Below are positions 40,430-50,906 of a DNA stretch of 64,000 nt, piece by piece. The notes under the pieces are model-generated. The model saw only the letters and a list, made by a program, of their open reading frames with translations. It ran no database searches and was not told the origin of the DNA. Position 1 is the first letter of the stretch. The number at the start of each line of letters is the position of its first letter. Position numbers and translations under genes: made by a program. The stretch is taken from NCBI GenBank assembly GCA_902562425.1, contig CACETF010000006.1, positions 53,405 to 117,404 of the forward strand, given 5' to 3'. Source of the stretch: Porticoccaceae bacterium (lineage in GTDB: Bacteria > Pseudomonadota > Gammaproteobacteria > Pseudomonadales > Porticoccaceae).

Positions 40430-40945
40430 GTGCAAGAACAGTTTTTAACTATGTCTAGTCCCAGTTACCGATCTGTAAATACTGCATGTGCTGGAGTTTG
40501 TGCATGTTTGTTTATTTTTGCTTTGTTTTACTTACAAAAGTATCTATCTTTACAGCCTTGCTACCTCTGCTTTACTCAGAGAGTGTTTATAGTCGTTTGC
40601 GGCCTAGCATTCGCGATTGCCACAATTCATAACCCTCGTGGAATAGGACGCAAGGCATATGCAGGCTGCTCATCTCTGTTTTCGATGGCCGCGGCATTCT
40701 TTGCAATGAAACAAATTTGGCTACAAAATTTACCGGAGGACTCAGTACCAAGCTGCGGACCACCCGTCGAGTATGTACTAAGGGAATTTTCTGTTTTAGA
40801 GACAATCCCAATGTTGTTAAGCGGTGATGGAAGCTGCGCAGATATCCAATGGCAGCTTTTCGGTTTGAGTATCCCAGCTTGGGTATTAATTAGTTCTGTT
40901 GGTCTCCTAACTGCCTCCCTTTATCAAATGCTTCGAGAACAATAG
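40430..40945 (+). CDS. dsbB: Disulfide bond formation protein DsbB
   Basis: Inner-membrane enzyme that reoxidises DsbA and passes electrons to quinone. The 171 residues show four membrane helices. The first cysteine pair is in PCYLCFTQR, the second in the periplasmic loop: one Cys in SCGPP and one in GDGSCAD. Translation may begin at GTG 40430 or ATG 40451. The dsbB-rsd-FKBP run matches the Pseudomonas order around dsbH-algQ. Confidence 0.93.
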   Translation: MQEQFLTMSSPSYRSVNTACAGVCACLFIFALFYLQKYLSLQPCYLCFTQRVFIVVCGLAFAIATIHNPRGIGRKAYAGCSSLFSMAAAFFAMKQIWLQNLPEDSVPSCGPPVEYVLREFSVLETIPMLLSGDGSCADIQWQLFGLSIPAWVLISSVGLLTASLYQMLREQ

Positions 40946-41156
40946 CAGGGTTACATAAAAAATATTTTGGTCTGTATTAATAGACCCAAAATAATATTGC
41001 ATTTTGACTTACCAGCATTACAACTAACATGATACCGTCCATTAGTTATACCCCTGTTATGGGTGTTTATATTTTGAGAGTAAGATTCACACTAAGTTGC
41101 AAGCCAGACAGCAATATAATATTCTTTGAATTAATTTTCGGACGAAAGGCTTCGAA

Positions 41157-41627
41157 ATGGGCGTTAGAGCAGATCATAAGTCCATGTGGGAACGCTTAGA
41201 AGGTATCCTTGGACATTGGATAAACCAACGTAAAGTTCTTTTATCACAGTACGGGGAGTTAGCCATTATAAAAACTTTTAATCCAGATAACACACTTCAT
41301 GGTGCCTTGGTGCAAGAATTCTGCCAATCGATGGTAGATTACCTATCACTTGTCCACTTCGAAGTGTTCGAACAAGTTTCCCAAGAAAATATTTTTTCTC
41401 TAGCTGAATACAAGCAAGAAGCCATGGATCTGATGCGCAGCATCCAAACAACAACGGACAACCTTCTTGATTTTAACGACAAGTACCTCGCCCTTGATGA
41501 CCTCAAAACGCTGACCTCTGATCTCTCCGCGCTAGGGGAGGAGTTAGCCCAACGTTTTGAGCTCGAAGATCAAGTTATTGGACTGATTCGCAAGTCAAAA
41601 GAAGTGAAAACATTGCTTATAAGCTAG
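41157..41627 (+). CDS. rsd: Regulator of sigma D / AlgQ family
   Basis: A 156-residue all-helical anti-sigma factor that binds the housekeeping sigma-70; the Pseudomonas member is AlgQ. Matches include WERLEGILGHWINQRKVLL-like opening (core LGHWINQRKVLL), LVQEFCQSMVDYLSLVHFEVFEQV (core FCQSMVDYLSLVHFE) and LGEELAQRFELED. The start ATG at 41157 is preceded by ACGAAAGG. A 211-base gap separates it from dsbB, so it probably has its own promoter. Confidence 0.92.
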   Translation: MGVRADHKSMWERLEGILGHWINQRKVLLSQYGELAIIKTFNPDNTLHGALVQEFCQSMVDYLSLVHFEVFEQVSQENIFSLAEYKQEAMDLMRSIQTTTDNLLDFNDKYLALDDLKTLTSDLSALGEELAQRFELEDQVIGLIRKSKEVKTLLIS

Positions 41628-41707
41628 CTTGTATACTTGCTCTTTTTCTTAGATCTGCTCAATGGAGTTCTCACCACCTTAGACCCTAAATCCATTACTT
41701 GCACTGC

Positions 41708-42442
41708 TCAAATATCTGCTTTTAACAGCTCCACCTCAAACACTAGAGTCTCATTGGGGCCTATTGGTCCCTGACCCGCAGGGCCATAAGCTAAATCTGC
41801 GGGGATAAACAATTCCCATTTTGCCCCCTCGCGCATTAGCTGAAGCGCTTCTGTCCAGCCGGGTATAACTTGGGTTACCCCAAACTGAGCTGGCACGCCA
41901 CGTTTCAACGAGCTATCAAATTCAGTGCCATCTAGAAGTCTTCCAACATAATGCACTTCTACCGTACTTTTCACGTTTGGTCTGATTCCTGCGCCGGATC
42001 TAATAACTCTATACTGCAAACCGCTGCCGGTGGTCATCACACCCGCTTTCTGTTTATTAGCACTTAAAAAATCGTTGCCTTCTTTCCGATTACTTTCTGA
42101 TTGTAACGCAGTTGATTCGTCCGCCAATTTTTGTTGAGCTTCCCGTTTTGCAGACATTTCTGCTTGAAAAATCCGCATTACATCAGAAATTTGCGACTCA
42201 CTTAACCTAGGCTTGACCCCATTAATTCCGTCATTGAACCCCTTCTGAAAAGCATTAGCGTCAAATTCTATACCCATTGATTCGATATTTCTTGCACTGT
42301 CCATGCCATACAAGTAGCTGATTTTTTGTGTTTGATTCACAAGATCCTGAGTAACAGAGTCCTGTGTGGTCTGTGTGTTAACTTGATCACATGCGCCAAG
42401 CAAGAGGAGTCCTCCGAAAGAAACAAGACTAAATTTATACAT
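41708..42442 (-). CDS. FKBP-type peptidyl-prolyl isomerase lipoprotein
   Basis: A 244-residue FkpA/Mip-like isomerase. The N-terminus has a lipobox, LLGAC, with Cys18 as the predicted lipidated residue, so the mature protein is probably membrane-anchored. A helical dimerisation domain (about 40-125) leads to the C-terminal FKBP domain: VHYVGRLLDGTEFDSS, VIPGWTEALQLMREGAKWELFIP (core VIPGWTEALQLM) and PNETLVFEVELL. GGAG lies upstream of the ATG. It converges with rsd. Confidence 0.94.
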   Translation of the reverse strand: MYKFSLVSFGGLLLLGACDQVNTQTTQDSVTQDLVNQTQKISYLYGMDSARNIESMGIEFDANAFQKGFNDGINGVKPRLSESQISDVMRIFQAEMSAKREAQQKLADESTALQSESNRKEGNDFLSANKQKAGVMTTGSGLQYRVIRSGAGIRPNVKSTVEVHYVGRLLDGTEFDSSLKRGVPAQFGVTQVIPGWTEALQLMREGAKWELFIPADLAYGPAGQGPIGPNETLVFEVELLKADI

Positions 42443-42609
42443 TTGAAGCTCCTATTACTCTAATAAATGTTTAGCATGAATACCGTTAGGCTATAGAAAT
42501 ATCTCTGGCAAAAAACTATGAGAATGTAAGTGTATGTTATTTACGCTCCAGTTTCGACTCACAAGAGTGTGTAATTTATTGACACAAAAAAAGAGGCTTT
42601 GAGCAATGC

Positions 42610-43317
42610 TCAGATCTGCCGAGAAAATAACAAATCCCAGACGCCATGACCAAGTTCCCGTCCACGTTCTTCGAATTTTGTAACCGGACGATACTTTGGT
42701 TTAGACGAATATCCTCCCATCCCGTTGCCACAATTTTCAAATCCCTCGGAAAGGTTCATAACATTCAGCATATGTTCAGCATAAGGCTTCCAATCAGTAG
42801 CCATATGAAAAATTCCACCCAAACGGAGTCTGCTCCGAACGAGCTCTACAAATCCCAATTGCACTAAGCGTCTTTTATGATGCTTTTTCTTATGCCAAGG
42901 ATCAGGGAAATAGAGCTGTAAACGATCTATACTCTCCAAGGCAATGCAACTCTCAAGAACATCTTTCGCGTCAGAGAAATATATACGCAGGTTGGTCAAA
43001 CCTGCAGAATGGGCACGATTAATCAATCTACCTACACCAGGGGCATAGACTTCAATACCAATAAAATGACTTTCGGGATTTTTTTGCGCCATTTCAAATA
43101 ACGAATCACCCATACCAAATCCTATTTCGACAATAAGTGGGGCTAATTTACCAAACTCGAGTTCCGTATTTAAACGTCCGGATCTCATGTCCAAACCAAA
43201 TTTCTCCCATCCCTGAGCAAACGCGCGACGCTGGCCCTTGGTAAAACGTGCTCTTCGTATCACATAACTACGAATAACCCTCGAACTACACCCTTGATTA
43301 GGAATTAAAGCAATCAT
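42610..43317 (-). CDS. trmB: tRNA (guanine-N7-)-methyltransferase
   Basis: Methylates G46 in tRNA. The 235 residues have VEIGFGMGDSLFEMA (SAM motif), FIGIEVYAPGVG, LYFPDPWHKKKHHKRRLV, the family's catalytic Asp-containing block, and C-terminal TKFEERGRELGHGVWDL. There is no strong Shine-Dalgarno (AAAG only). It lies between the FKBP gene and rpoH on the same strand. Confidence 0.95.
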   Translation of the reverse strand: MIALIPNQGCSSRVIRSYVIRRARFTKGQRRAFAQGWEKFGLDMRSGRLNTELEFGKLAPLIVEIGFGMGDSLFEMAQKNPESHFIGIEVYAPGVGRLINRAHSAGLTNLRIYFSDAKDVLESCIALESIDRLQLYFPDPWHKKKHHKRRLVQLGFVELVRSRLRLGGIFHMATDWKPYAEHMLNVMNLSEGFENCGNGMGGYSSKPKYRPVTKFEERGRELGHGVWDLLFSRQI

Positions 43318-43524
43318 ATTCTTTAAAATCCGAAAGATGATAGGCAGATTTTAACCACCACTTTTACAAGGTATTTAGAGGATGAACCGGTATGGAACTA
43401 CCTGAATTGAAGTTTCTATTTAGTTTGGTAATCAAGCTATCGATTGAAAATCTGTCCAGTATTTATTATTTAAAAGTGATCTATCAAGGGCGAAGGAGTA
43501 TTTAGACGCATCATAAGACCTACG

Positions 43525-44382
43525 TTATTTCTCCATTGACACCTTCAGACGTTGCATTGCATTTTTTTCTAACTGTCTAATTCGCTCTGCCGAGACGCCA
43601 TACTGTGCAGCAAGATCATGTAAGGTCGTTTTTACATCATCTAGCCATCGACGTTGCAATATGTCCCTACTTCTTTCATCAAGGCTGGAAACTGCTCTTG
43701 CGAGGCGCTCTTTATTGTGAGATTGGCACTCACGATTCTCTACTATTGTTTCAGGGTCAGCAGAAGAATCTGATAAATAATATGCAGGAGCTACTACGGC
43801 CCCGTCATCATCATCGTCGTCTGACGTGATATCGAAAGCTGAATCACGGGCGCCAAGGCGCATCTCCATTTCTAGGACATCTTTTACTTCAACTCCTAAG
43901 TCCTTTGCCACTGCATTCGCCTCGCCTTGATTTAACCAGTGAAGGCTTTTCTTTGCACCCCGCAGATTGAAAAACAGTTTTCTCTGTGCCTTGGTCGTTG
44001 CTACTTTGACTATTCTCCAGTTACGTAAAATATACTCATGAATTTCTGCCTTAATCCAGTGCACAGCGAAAGAAACCATCCTAACTCCCTTCTCAGGATT
44101 GAAGCGCCGAACAGCTTTCATCAAACCAACATTTCCCTCTTGGACTAAGTCTGCAAGGGGTAGTCCATACCCACTATATGAACGAGCAATGTGCACCACA
44201 AACCTCAGATGGGCCAAAACGAGTCGCCGAGCGGCATCAAGATCATCTTCGTAATAGAGCCTCTCTCCCAAATGACGCTCCTCTTCTGCAGTAAGAATTG
44301 GAACAGAGGATGCGCCCTGAATATATGCATTAAGATTTGCGCCAGGAGTCATCCACTCCATTGACATAACCGAATTACTCAT
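43525..44382 (-). CDS. rpoH: RNA polymerase sigma-32 (heat shock)
   Basis: Directs transcription of heat-shock genes. I take ATG 44382 as start: GGAG lies 5 bases upstream and the product of 285 residues matches E. coli (284). The frame stays open upstream to 44487, but those residues are hydrophobic and not part of the family. Region 2 ([22 protein letters not shown], core [17 protein letters not shown]), the RpoH box QRKLFFNLR and the region 4 helix-turn-helix [16 protein letters not shown] are all present. It follows ftsYEX, the conserved order. An mRNA thermosensor was not analysed. Confidence 0.96.
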   Translation of the reverse strand: MSNSVMSMEWMTPGANLNAYIQGASSVPILTAEEERHLGERLYYEDDLDAARRLVLAHLRFVVHIARSYSGYGLPLADLVQEGNVGLMKAVRRFNPEKGVRMVSFAVHWIKAEIHEYILRNWRIVKVATTKAQRKLFFNLRGAKKSLHWLNQGEANAVAKDLGVEVKDVLEMEMRLGARDSAFDITSDDDDDDGAVVAPAYYLSDSSADPETIVENRECQSHNKERLARAVSSLDERSRDILQRRWLDDVKTTLHDLAAQYGVSAERIRQLEKNAMQRLKVSMEK

Positions 44383-44476
44383 CAAAACTCCGTTAATAAC
44401 ATCACATTTATAGATAGGGCTTAAAATTATAATAGTAAAATAAAATAGGTTCAAATTAACTACGGACAATAACCGA

Positions 44477-45469
44477 TTAAGGTTCAATGCCCCTAAGATG
44501 ACGTCGAACAGCTACCCACGAACCTAACAATCCCAACAATGCTCCACCACCTAGAATACCCAGAAGACTCCAGATACTCAAACCATGAAGCACAAATCGG
44601 CTCTCATAGAGGCTTGCTAATACTTCGATCGAGCTATTTAACCAGTTAACCGAACCCCAGAGGAGCAAAACTGATACAAGTCCCCCTGATAGGCCAAAGA
44701 TAAGTCCCGTATATAAAAATGGGCGACGAACATAACCATCTGTTCCACCGACAAGACGAATTACGATGATTTCATCCGTTCGGCTTTGAATCGCCATTCG
44801 TATTGTGTTTGCTACCGCAAGCAGGACTCCGAGGCCGAGGGTAATGCTTAGAGCGGTAATTAATTTTTCTCCAATCTCCAGCATGGATCTCAAACGTTGA
44901 AGCCATTGCATATCAATTTGTACCTGATCAACCCCCGATAACTTTGAAATTTGATCGGCTATCTCTCCAGCGCGGTCCAATTTAACGCTATCGGGTTGCA
45001 CTACAAAGACTGCCGGCAACGGACTTTCTGCTAAATAATCCAGAGTACTTCCAAATCCGGACAGCACCTGGAATTCTGTCAACGCCTGCTCCGGCGAGAT
45101 GTAAGAGATGCTCGATACACCGACCAGAGTCTGTAGCTGGATCTCAAGTGTCTCAATAGTTTTTTCTTCTACCCCGAATTCCAAAAATACGGTCAGCTGG
45201 GTGGATGCCTTCACGTTACCGCTCAATCGCTCAAGATTTTCCACAGCAAGAAAAAGGGCCCCAGGAAGCGCAAGCGCGATTGCTATCACAAGAACGGTCA
45301 TAGCCGTTTGGAGTGGCTCCAATACCATATCTCGCAACGACTGAACCAAGGTCACTCGATGATTGGTAATTTCACCTCTCAACCGGTCCACAGCGGTCAA
45401 TGTAGCGTTGCCTGTAGCCAAACGATTTTTTTTTGATTCCTTATTATTTTTCTTACTCACGCTTACCAC
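44477..45469 (-). CDS. ftsX: Cell division protein FtsX
   Basis: Membrane partner of FtsE; the complex controls septal cell-wall hydrolases. The 330 residues show an N-terminal cytoplasmic stretch, one membrane helix (about 60-80), a periplasmic domain and three C-terminal helices, the usual ABC-type permease-like fold. The start is GTG 45469 (a second GTG at 45460 is possible), overlapping the ftsE end by 17 bases. Confidence 0.93.
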   Translation of the reverse strand: MVSVSKKNNKESKKNRLATGNATLTAVDRLRGEITNHRVTLVQSLRDMVLEPLQTAMTVLVIAIALALPGALFLAVENLERLSGNVKASTQLTVFLEFGVEEKTIETLEIQLQTLVGVSSISYISPEQALTEFQVLSGFGSTLDYLAESPLPAVFVVQPDSVKLDRAGEIADQISKLSGVDQVQIDMQWLQRLRSMLEIGEKLITALSITLGLGVLLAVANTIRMAIQSRTDEIIVIRLVGGTDGYVRRPFLYTGLIFGLSGGLVSVLLLWGSVNWLNSSIEVLASLYESRFVLHGLSIWSLLGILGGGALLGLLGSWVAVRRHLRGIEP

Positions 45470-46124
45470 TATCCTCAGCTAAATTACCTCCATCAAGTCT
45501 CAAAATCCTCAGACGCATACGGTTAATTAAAGAAACATCATGTGTTGCAATCAAGACGGTAACTCCAACTGTCTGGAATCTGCGAAAAAGTGCCATTATT
45601 TCTGCTGAAAGTTGCGGATCTAAATTTCCAGTTGGTTCGTCTGCCAAAAGTATCTTTGGCTTGTGCACAATTGCCCTTGCAATCCCTACCCGTTGTTGCT
45701 CTCCACCAGAAAGTTCTGCAGGCTTGAATTGTTCTCGATCTAGTAACCCAACACTGTCAAGGGCAGCACGCACTCTGCGAGCCATTTCATCCCTTGGGTA
45801 ACCCGAGACCTGAAGCGGGAGGGCAACATTTTCATATAAAGACCGATCCATAAGAAGACGGTGGTTCTGAAACACTACGCCGAGTTGACGTCGATAGGTC
45901 GGAATCTGTTGCCTACGAAGAAGATTGAGGTTCGTGCCATTAATCAAGATATTTCCGGACGTGGGCCGCTCCATTAACATCAGCAGCTTAAGCAAAGTAC
46001 TCTTTCCCGCACCGGAACGTCCTGTCAAAAAGGCCATTTCACCGGCATCCATATGAAAGCTAATATTTCGGAGAGCCTCGTATCCAGTATCGTAGCGCTT
46101 TCCCAATCCGTCGAATTCAATCAT
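45453..46124 (-). CDS. ftsE: Cell division ATP-binding protein FtsE
   Basis: The ATPase that drives FtsX at the division site. The 223 residues have Walker A GRSGAGKSTLLKLL, Q-loop VVFQNHRLL, signature LSGGEQQR and Walker B ILLADEPTGNLD. It overlaps ftsY by 4 bases (ATGA) and ftsX by 17, showing translational coupling through ftsYEX. Confidence 0.96.
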   Translation of the reverse strand: MIEFDGLGKRYDTGYEALRNISFHMDAGEMAFLTGRSGAGKSTLLKLLMLMERPTSGNILINGTNLNLLRRQQIPTYRRQLGVVFQNHRLLMDRSLYENVALPLQVSGYPRDEMARRVRAALDSVGLLDREQFKPAELSGGEQQRVGIARAIVHKPKILLADEPTGNLDPQLSAEIMALFRRFQTVGVTVLIATHDVSLINRMRLRILRLDGGNLAEDSGKRE

Positions 46125-47188
46125 TGGCTTTTCTCGCTATCTTCAATGTTTAAAAGGGCATCGACAAACTCCAAAATAGAAAACTCATGTATGTCCTCTA
46201 CCCCCTCTCCGACACCAATAAATCTTATTGGGATCCCGAATTGGTCTGCTAAAGCAAATATAATTCCGCCCTTTGCCGTGCCATCAAGTTTTGTCAAGAT
46301 AATCCCAGTGACGTCGACTGCAGCACAAAAATTCCTTACTTGAGCGAGGGCATTTTGTCCAGTGGAAGCGTCTAAAACTAACAACACCTCATGGGGGGCT
46401 TGGGAGTCTAATTTTTTAACTACTCGAGTTATTTTGGCGAGCTCATCCATCAAACTAGTTTTGTTATGAAGACGACCCGCTGTATCAGCAATCACGAGGT
46501 CAATTTCCTTAGCACGAGCCGAGTGTAGTGCATCAAAAATAACCGATGCGCTATCGGATCCTTTGTTTTGAGCTAACACTGGGATGGCATATCGATCACC
46601 CCAAGCTTGCAACTGCTCGATAGCAGCTGCTCTGAAGGTATCGCCTGCGGCGAGTAAAACCGAGATGCCCTCATCTTTGAATCGGACAGCTAACTTACCG
46701 ATGGTGGTAGTTTTGCCGACACCATTTACTCCCACCACCAAAATAACGGCCGGGTTCTCTGAGCCAATCGCCAATATCGGTTTGTCACAGCCGGCCAGTA
46801 GGTCAACCAATATTGTACGTAATTCTTTCTTCAGCCTACCCTCGTCAGAAAGCTCGGCAAGTGTTAGATTTACATTTATCTTTTTGAGGATTTTTTGCGT
46901 AGTTTCGATACCCACATCAGCCTGAAGCAAAGATGTTTCAATATCATCCAATAATTCTTGGTGATTCGCGTCTGCTCCCGACAACATAGCCCTAAAATTC
47001 TGCCCAGCGTTAGACAGCAAGTTTCGTAACCTATTCCCACCAAAAGTTTTCATTTCGGGACGACGAAGGGGTGTCTTCTTCAATAGTAAACGGTTGGCAA
47101 ATGAGCGCCGGATCGTATCCGGCCGATTTGACGGTAGATCAGTCACAATTATATTCTTTGGCATATAAAATTGTGTGTATCCTATCAT
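46121..47188 (-). CDS. ftsY: Signal recognition particle receptor FtsY
   Basis: GTPase that docks ribosome-SRP complexes at the inner membrane. The 355 residues have only a short basic N-terminal region compared with the long acidic A domain of E. coli FtsY (497). The NG domain is complete: GVNGVGKTTTIGKLA (G1), DTFRAAAIEQL, DTAGR (G3), TKLDGTAKGG (G4) and GVGEGVEDI. Translation could begin at ATG 47188 or 47164. It is divergent from rsmD across only 30 bases, so the two promoters must overlap the genes. Confidence 0.95.
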   Translation of the reverse strand: MIGYTQFYMPKNIIVTDLPSNRPDTIRRSFANRLLLKKTPLRRPEMKTFGGNRLRNLLSNAGQNFRAMLSGADANHQELLDDIETSLLQADVGIETTQKILKKINVNLTLAELSDEGRLKKELRTILVDLLAGCDKPILAIGSENPAVILVVGVNGVGKTTTIGKLAVRFKDEGISVLLAAGDTFRAAAIEQLQAWGDRYAIPVLAQNKGSDSASVIFDALHSARAKEIDLVIADTAGRLHNKTSLMDELAKITRVVKKLDSQAPHEVLLVLDASTGQNALAQVRNFCAAVDVTGIILTKLDGTAKGGIIFALADQFGIPIRFIGVGEGVEDIHEFSILEFVDALLNIEDSEKSQ

Positions 47189-47218
47189 TATCCTGTGCTA
47201 AAAGGGTAAGGGCTGATA

Positions 47219-47818
47219 ATGTTGAAAAAAAATGACGCTGAGAATAGAAGAGGTAAAAACAAAGTTAAGATTATATCGGGTCGGTTGCGCGGTCGAATTA
47301 TTGAATTTGAAAGTGGTCCAAATTTACGGCCAACCGGAAATCGATTACGGGAGCAGTTATTCAATTGGCTTAGTACCTTTATACAGGGAGCAGACTGTGC
47401 GGACCTTTTCGCTGGCAGTGGAGCACTATCGTTCGAGGCACTATCCAGAGGTGCTTCGCACTGTCTCTCGGTAGAAAAGAGTCCAAGCGCAGTAAATTGG
47501 TTGAGACATAATGCTCAAAAAATGCAAGTAAACAGGATAAAAATAGCCAACTCGGATAGCTGCAGCCTAGTAAAACAAAGGGCGCCCTTTCCCTTTGACA
47601 TTATATTCATTGACCCTCCTTTTTCAGCCAACTACATAAGCGATTTATGTAAAGATTTAGAGGCCAACGGTTGGCTGAAACCCATTGGATTCATATATAT
47701 TGAAGCTCCGATAAAGCGTGTGCTTTTTCAAGGTCCGACTAACTGGGACTTATGGCGCCAAAATGTCTCTGGCAAGGTTGAAAGCCGATTATACAAGCGC
47801 ATTGAGACCTCTAAATAA
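47219..47818 (+). CDS. rsmD: 16S rRNA (guanine966-N2)-methyltransferase
   Basis: Methylates G966 in 16S rRNA. The 199 residues have the RsmD opening ISGRLRGR, RPTGNRLREQLFNWL, DLFAGSGALSFEALSRGA (SAM motif I) and the catalytic FIDPPF. It is followed 43 bases later by coaD, a conserved neighbour pair. Confidence 0.94.
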   Translation: MLKKNDAENRRGKNKVKIISGRLRGRIIEFESGPNLRPTGNRLREQLFNWLSTFIQGADCADLFAGSGALSFEALSRGASHCLSVEKSPSAVNWLRHNAQKMQVNRIKIANSDSCSLVKQRAPFPFDIIFIDPPFSANYISDLCKDLEANGWLKPIGFIYIEAPIKRVLFQGPTNWDLWRQNVSGKVESRLYKRIETSK

Positions 47819-47843
47819 ATTCAGTACCATTCGAGAGTGGTAG

Positions 47844-48344
<501 letters not shown>

Positions 48345-48347
48345 TCA

Positions 48348-49154
48348 TTAAGTCTGGCACCGATTGCAAAAAACGGTAGAGCGCTGTCCCAGGCGCGTCA
48401 GTTTAAGTGGTGCCTTGCAGACCGTGCAAGGCCTTCCGTGTCTGCCATATACTTTAAGCTGCTGCTTGAAATAACCTGGGTCACCAACGCTGTCAACAAA
48501 ATCCCGTAAGGTAGTCCCACCTTGTTCTATTGCCGTTCTAAGTACGGCCTTTATATGTTGTGATAAGGCAATATACCGCTTTAGGCTTATTCTCCCTGCA
48601 CTTCTGTCCGGACGTATGCCAGCTCTAAAAAGAGACTCGGCTGCGTAGATATTTCCAACGCCAACAACGATTTCAGATGACATTATAAAATTCTTTACTG
48701 GTAACTTACGACCTCTGCCAAGTCTGTACAAGTGATTTCCGTCAAAGTGTGTCGATAACGGCTCGGGGCCCAGGTTGGTCAACTGATGATGTTCATTGAA
48801 TGTCCAACTCCAGCTTCCGAAACGTCTAGGATCATGGTATCTAATCCGTTTTCCAGTGTGCACAACCACCTCTATGTGGTCATGCTTCCGCCATGGTTCA
48901 TTGGCACTTAGTAGCCGAAGGCTGCCACTCATCCCTAAGTGAATCAGCAGAGATCCGTTTTTTAAGCTTAACCGCAGGTATTTTGCGCGTCGGCCCATAC
49001 ACAGAATAACCTGACCAATAAGAAGATCTGGAAGGTTATCAACGACGGGCCATCGCAATGCGGGCTGACGAACTTTTACTTCGGTTATGGTCGCACCTAC
49101 CAGCCATGGTTTTAGACCACGGAGCGTCGTTTCAACCTCCGGCAACTCTGGCAT
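48348..49154 (-). CDS. mutM: Formamidopyrimidine-DNA glycosylase
   Basis: Excises oxidised purines such as 8-oxoguanine. The start at ATG 49154 gives MPELPEVETT, in which Pro2 is the catalytic nucleophile after Met removal and Glu3 is essential; the product has 268 residues. HLGMSGSLR, the DPRRFG loop, VGNIYAAESLF and the C-terminal zinc finger (CTVC and CNRCQT) are intact. Confidence 0.96.
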   Translation of the reverse strand: MPELPEVETTLRGLKPWLVGATITEVKVRQPALRWPVVDNLPDLLIGQVILCMGRRAKYLRLSLKNGSLLIHLGMSGSLRLLSANEPWRKHDHIEVVVHTGKRIRYHDPRRFGSWSWTFNEHHQLTNLGPEPLSTHFDGNHLYRLGRGRKLPVKNFIMSSEIVVGVGNIYAAESLFRAGIRPDRSAGRISLKRYIALSQHIKAVLRTAIEQGGTTLRDFVDSVGDPGYFKQQLKVYGRHGRPCTVCKAPLKLTRLGQRSTVFCNRCQT

Positions 49155-49321
49155 ACACAACTCGATGTTTGAACATAAAATAGATCGGCAGTGACGAAGA
49201 TGGTAAATCTAATATTATCGTAACTTCGAAATCCGCGATTTTCAATTTTAGCTTGATAGTGGTAATTTCTCAAAATAATAGTAAACTATATAACGACGAG
49301 TAAATAAATTAGCGAGGTAAT

Positions 49322-49729
49322 ATGGCCCTCGGTAGAAGACGGAGGACGGAGGATGAGTCACAAATTGACATGACTCCGATGCTTGATGTCGTATTTATTA
49401 TGCTCATCTTTTTTATTGTTACCGCATCATTTGTTAACGAAATAGGACTGCAAGTTGATCGACCCCCGACATCTGACCAGCCACCACCAGATTCTGATAA
49501 TACAAATATAGTCTTCCGTATCTCAGAAAGTAACGAAATACGATTCGAGGGGAGACGCATTGACATCAGAGCTGTTCGGGCAAATGTTGAACGCATGCAT
49601 GCAGAAAGACCAGAGGCTAAAGTTGTAGTAAGCGCTCACCCAAAAAGCAAGACAGAGCTATTTGTCAGAATATCAGATCAGTCTCGAGAGGCTGGCGTTT
49701 TTGATGTTTCTCTCTCCACTGACGAATAA
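49322..49729 (+). CDS. exbD: ExbD/TolR-type biopolymer transport protein
   Basis: A 135-residue protein with one membrane helix (about 19-36) and a periplasmic domain. Asp22 in PMLDVVFIML is the conserved membrane acid of the ExbD/TolR/MotB-like proton channels. No ExbB/TolQ gene, its obligatory partner, lies in the window, and neither does tonB. It stands alone on the plus strand between mutM and the flagellin array. AGCGAGG precedes the ATG. Confidence 0.88.
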   Translation: MALGRRRRTEDESQIDMTPMLDVVFIMLIFFIVTASFVNEIGLQVDRPPTSDQPPPDSDNTNIVFRISESNEIRFEGRRIDIRAVRANVERMHAERPEAKVVVSAHPKSKTELFVRISDQSREAGVFDVSLSTDE

Positions 49730-49804
49730 AAGGCAGGCAAATTAGCAGTTAAAAGACTGTCTTCTATGTTCGAGAACTCGTTTTTTTTTGCTTGTAAGCC
49801 TTTA

Positions 49805-50677
49805 CTAACTTAGTAGAGCTAATACTGTTGCAGCCTGAACGTTGGCGTGGGACAACATGGAAGCAGCAGCATGTTGTATAATCGATGTTCTTGCTAACTC
49901 GGCAGTTTCTCGGGCGTAGTCCGTATCGAGTATCCTGCTTCGAGCCGCAGCGGTATTTTGAGAAATATTCAAGAGATTATCTGCTGCAAAATCTAGCCTG
50001 TTCATAAAGGCTCCATAGGTTGCCCTCTGCGAAGCTACAGCAGTAATTGCCGCGTCAATCGCGGTGATTGTGGACGACTGAGTAGTCACCATTCCTGGCG
50101 AGCTACTTCCCGTAGCTGAAGTATCAGTGGATAGAGCGGTCGCGAGTGTTGTTGTATAAATACCGCTTGTGCCGCTGCTGATCTGGAAGTTTCCAAAGTT
50201 TACCGGTCCTATTGTCTGGCTTGCGTTGGCACCGATCTGAAACGTTACACTATTCGAAGTGTTATCCAGCAGATTAGTTGAATTCCACTGCGTGTTGTCT
50301 GCTATGCGTTCAATCTCATCGGCAAGAGCATGGAACTCCAGATTAAGGTTGGCAGTGTCAGCGGTTGTGTAAGAGCCAGAGGTCCCCTGGACAGTGAGCT
50401 CTCGCATGCGCTGAAGTATATTTTCTATTTCAATTACCGCTCCATCTGCTGTCTGAAGCATCGCGATGGCATCATTGGCATTTCTCACCGCCTGCGCTGT
50501 TCCCCTAATTTGTGATGTCATCTTACTCGATATGGCTAGTCCTGCTGCGTCATCTTTAGCCGAGTTGATTCGCTTTCCGGTAGAAAGGCGCTGCATAGAT
50601 CGGCCCATATCCCGCTCGTTCATTGTCAAAGCGTTGGCGGCAATCATTGACGCCATATTCGTATTAATCACAGTCAT
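49805..50677 (-). CDS. Flagellin 1 (short, divergent)
   Basis: Flagellar filament protein, 290 residues from ATG 50677 (GGGAGAGACC upstream); a TTG farther up is less likely. It has the conserved D0/D1 N-terminus (MTVINTN, MQRLSTGKRINSAKDDAAGLA) and C-terminus (RSRILDTDYARETAELARTS, ANVQAATVLALLS). Its central part is only about 90 residues, so D2/D3 are essentially absent. It starts MTVI where the others start MATI, and ends ANVQAATV where most end with a Q-rich SQQ. It lacks the sigma-28 promoter and repeat array seen upstream of its paralogs. Confidence 0.93.
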   Translation of the reverse strand: MTVINTNMASMIAANALTMNERDMGRSMQRLSTGKRINSAKDDAAGLAISSKMTSQIRGTAQAVRNANDAIAMLQTADGAVIEIENILQRMRELTVQGTSGSYTTADTANLNLEFHALADEIERIADNTQWNSTNLLDNTSNSVTFQIGANASQTIGPVNFGNFQISSGTSGIYTTTLATALSTDTSATGSSSPGMVTTQSSTITAIDAAITAVASQRATYGAFMNRLDFAADNLLNISQNTAAARSRILDTDYARETAELARTSIIQHAAASMLSHANVQAATVLALLS

Positions 50678-50906
50678 AAGGTCTCTCCCACTAGTTTCCA
50701 GGGTGTCCATTTACACCATCTATGTAATGTTCAGAGCGCATGAATCGCAATGACGCTCTGCCATTCGACTTCATATCCTCAATACCAAGTCGTTCCTCAT
50801 AACGCTTCTCTAAGGCCCCACTTTAGTCAAGTGTCCTTCACGAGACCGGCCGGTACCAACATTTGCAAGTTAGGTACCGGCGCCATTTCCCTTTTAAGGA
50901 TTATGC

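Noticed and set aside
44383-44487. Upstream extension of rpoH
   Set aside because: The added 35 residues are hydrophobic and absent from the family; a good GGAG precedes ATG 44382.
49766-49789. T9 run with CGAG-AA-CTCG after exbD as a terminator
   Set aside because: The loop would be only two bases and the stem four, so a stable hairpin cannot form.
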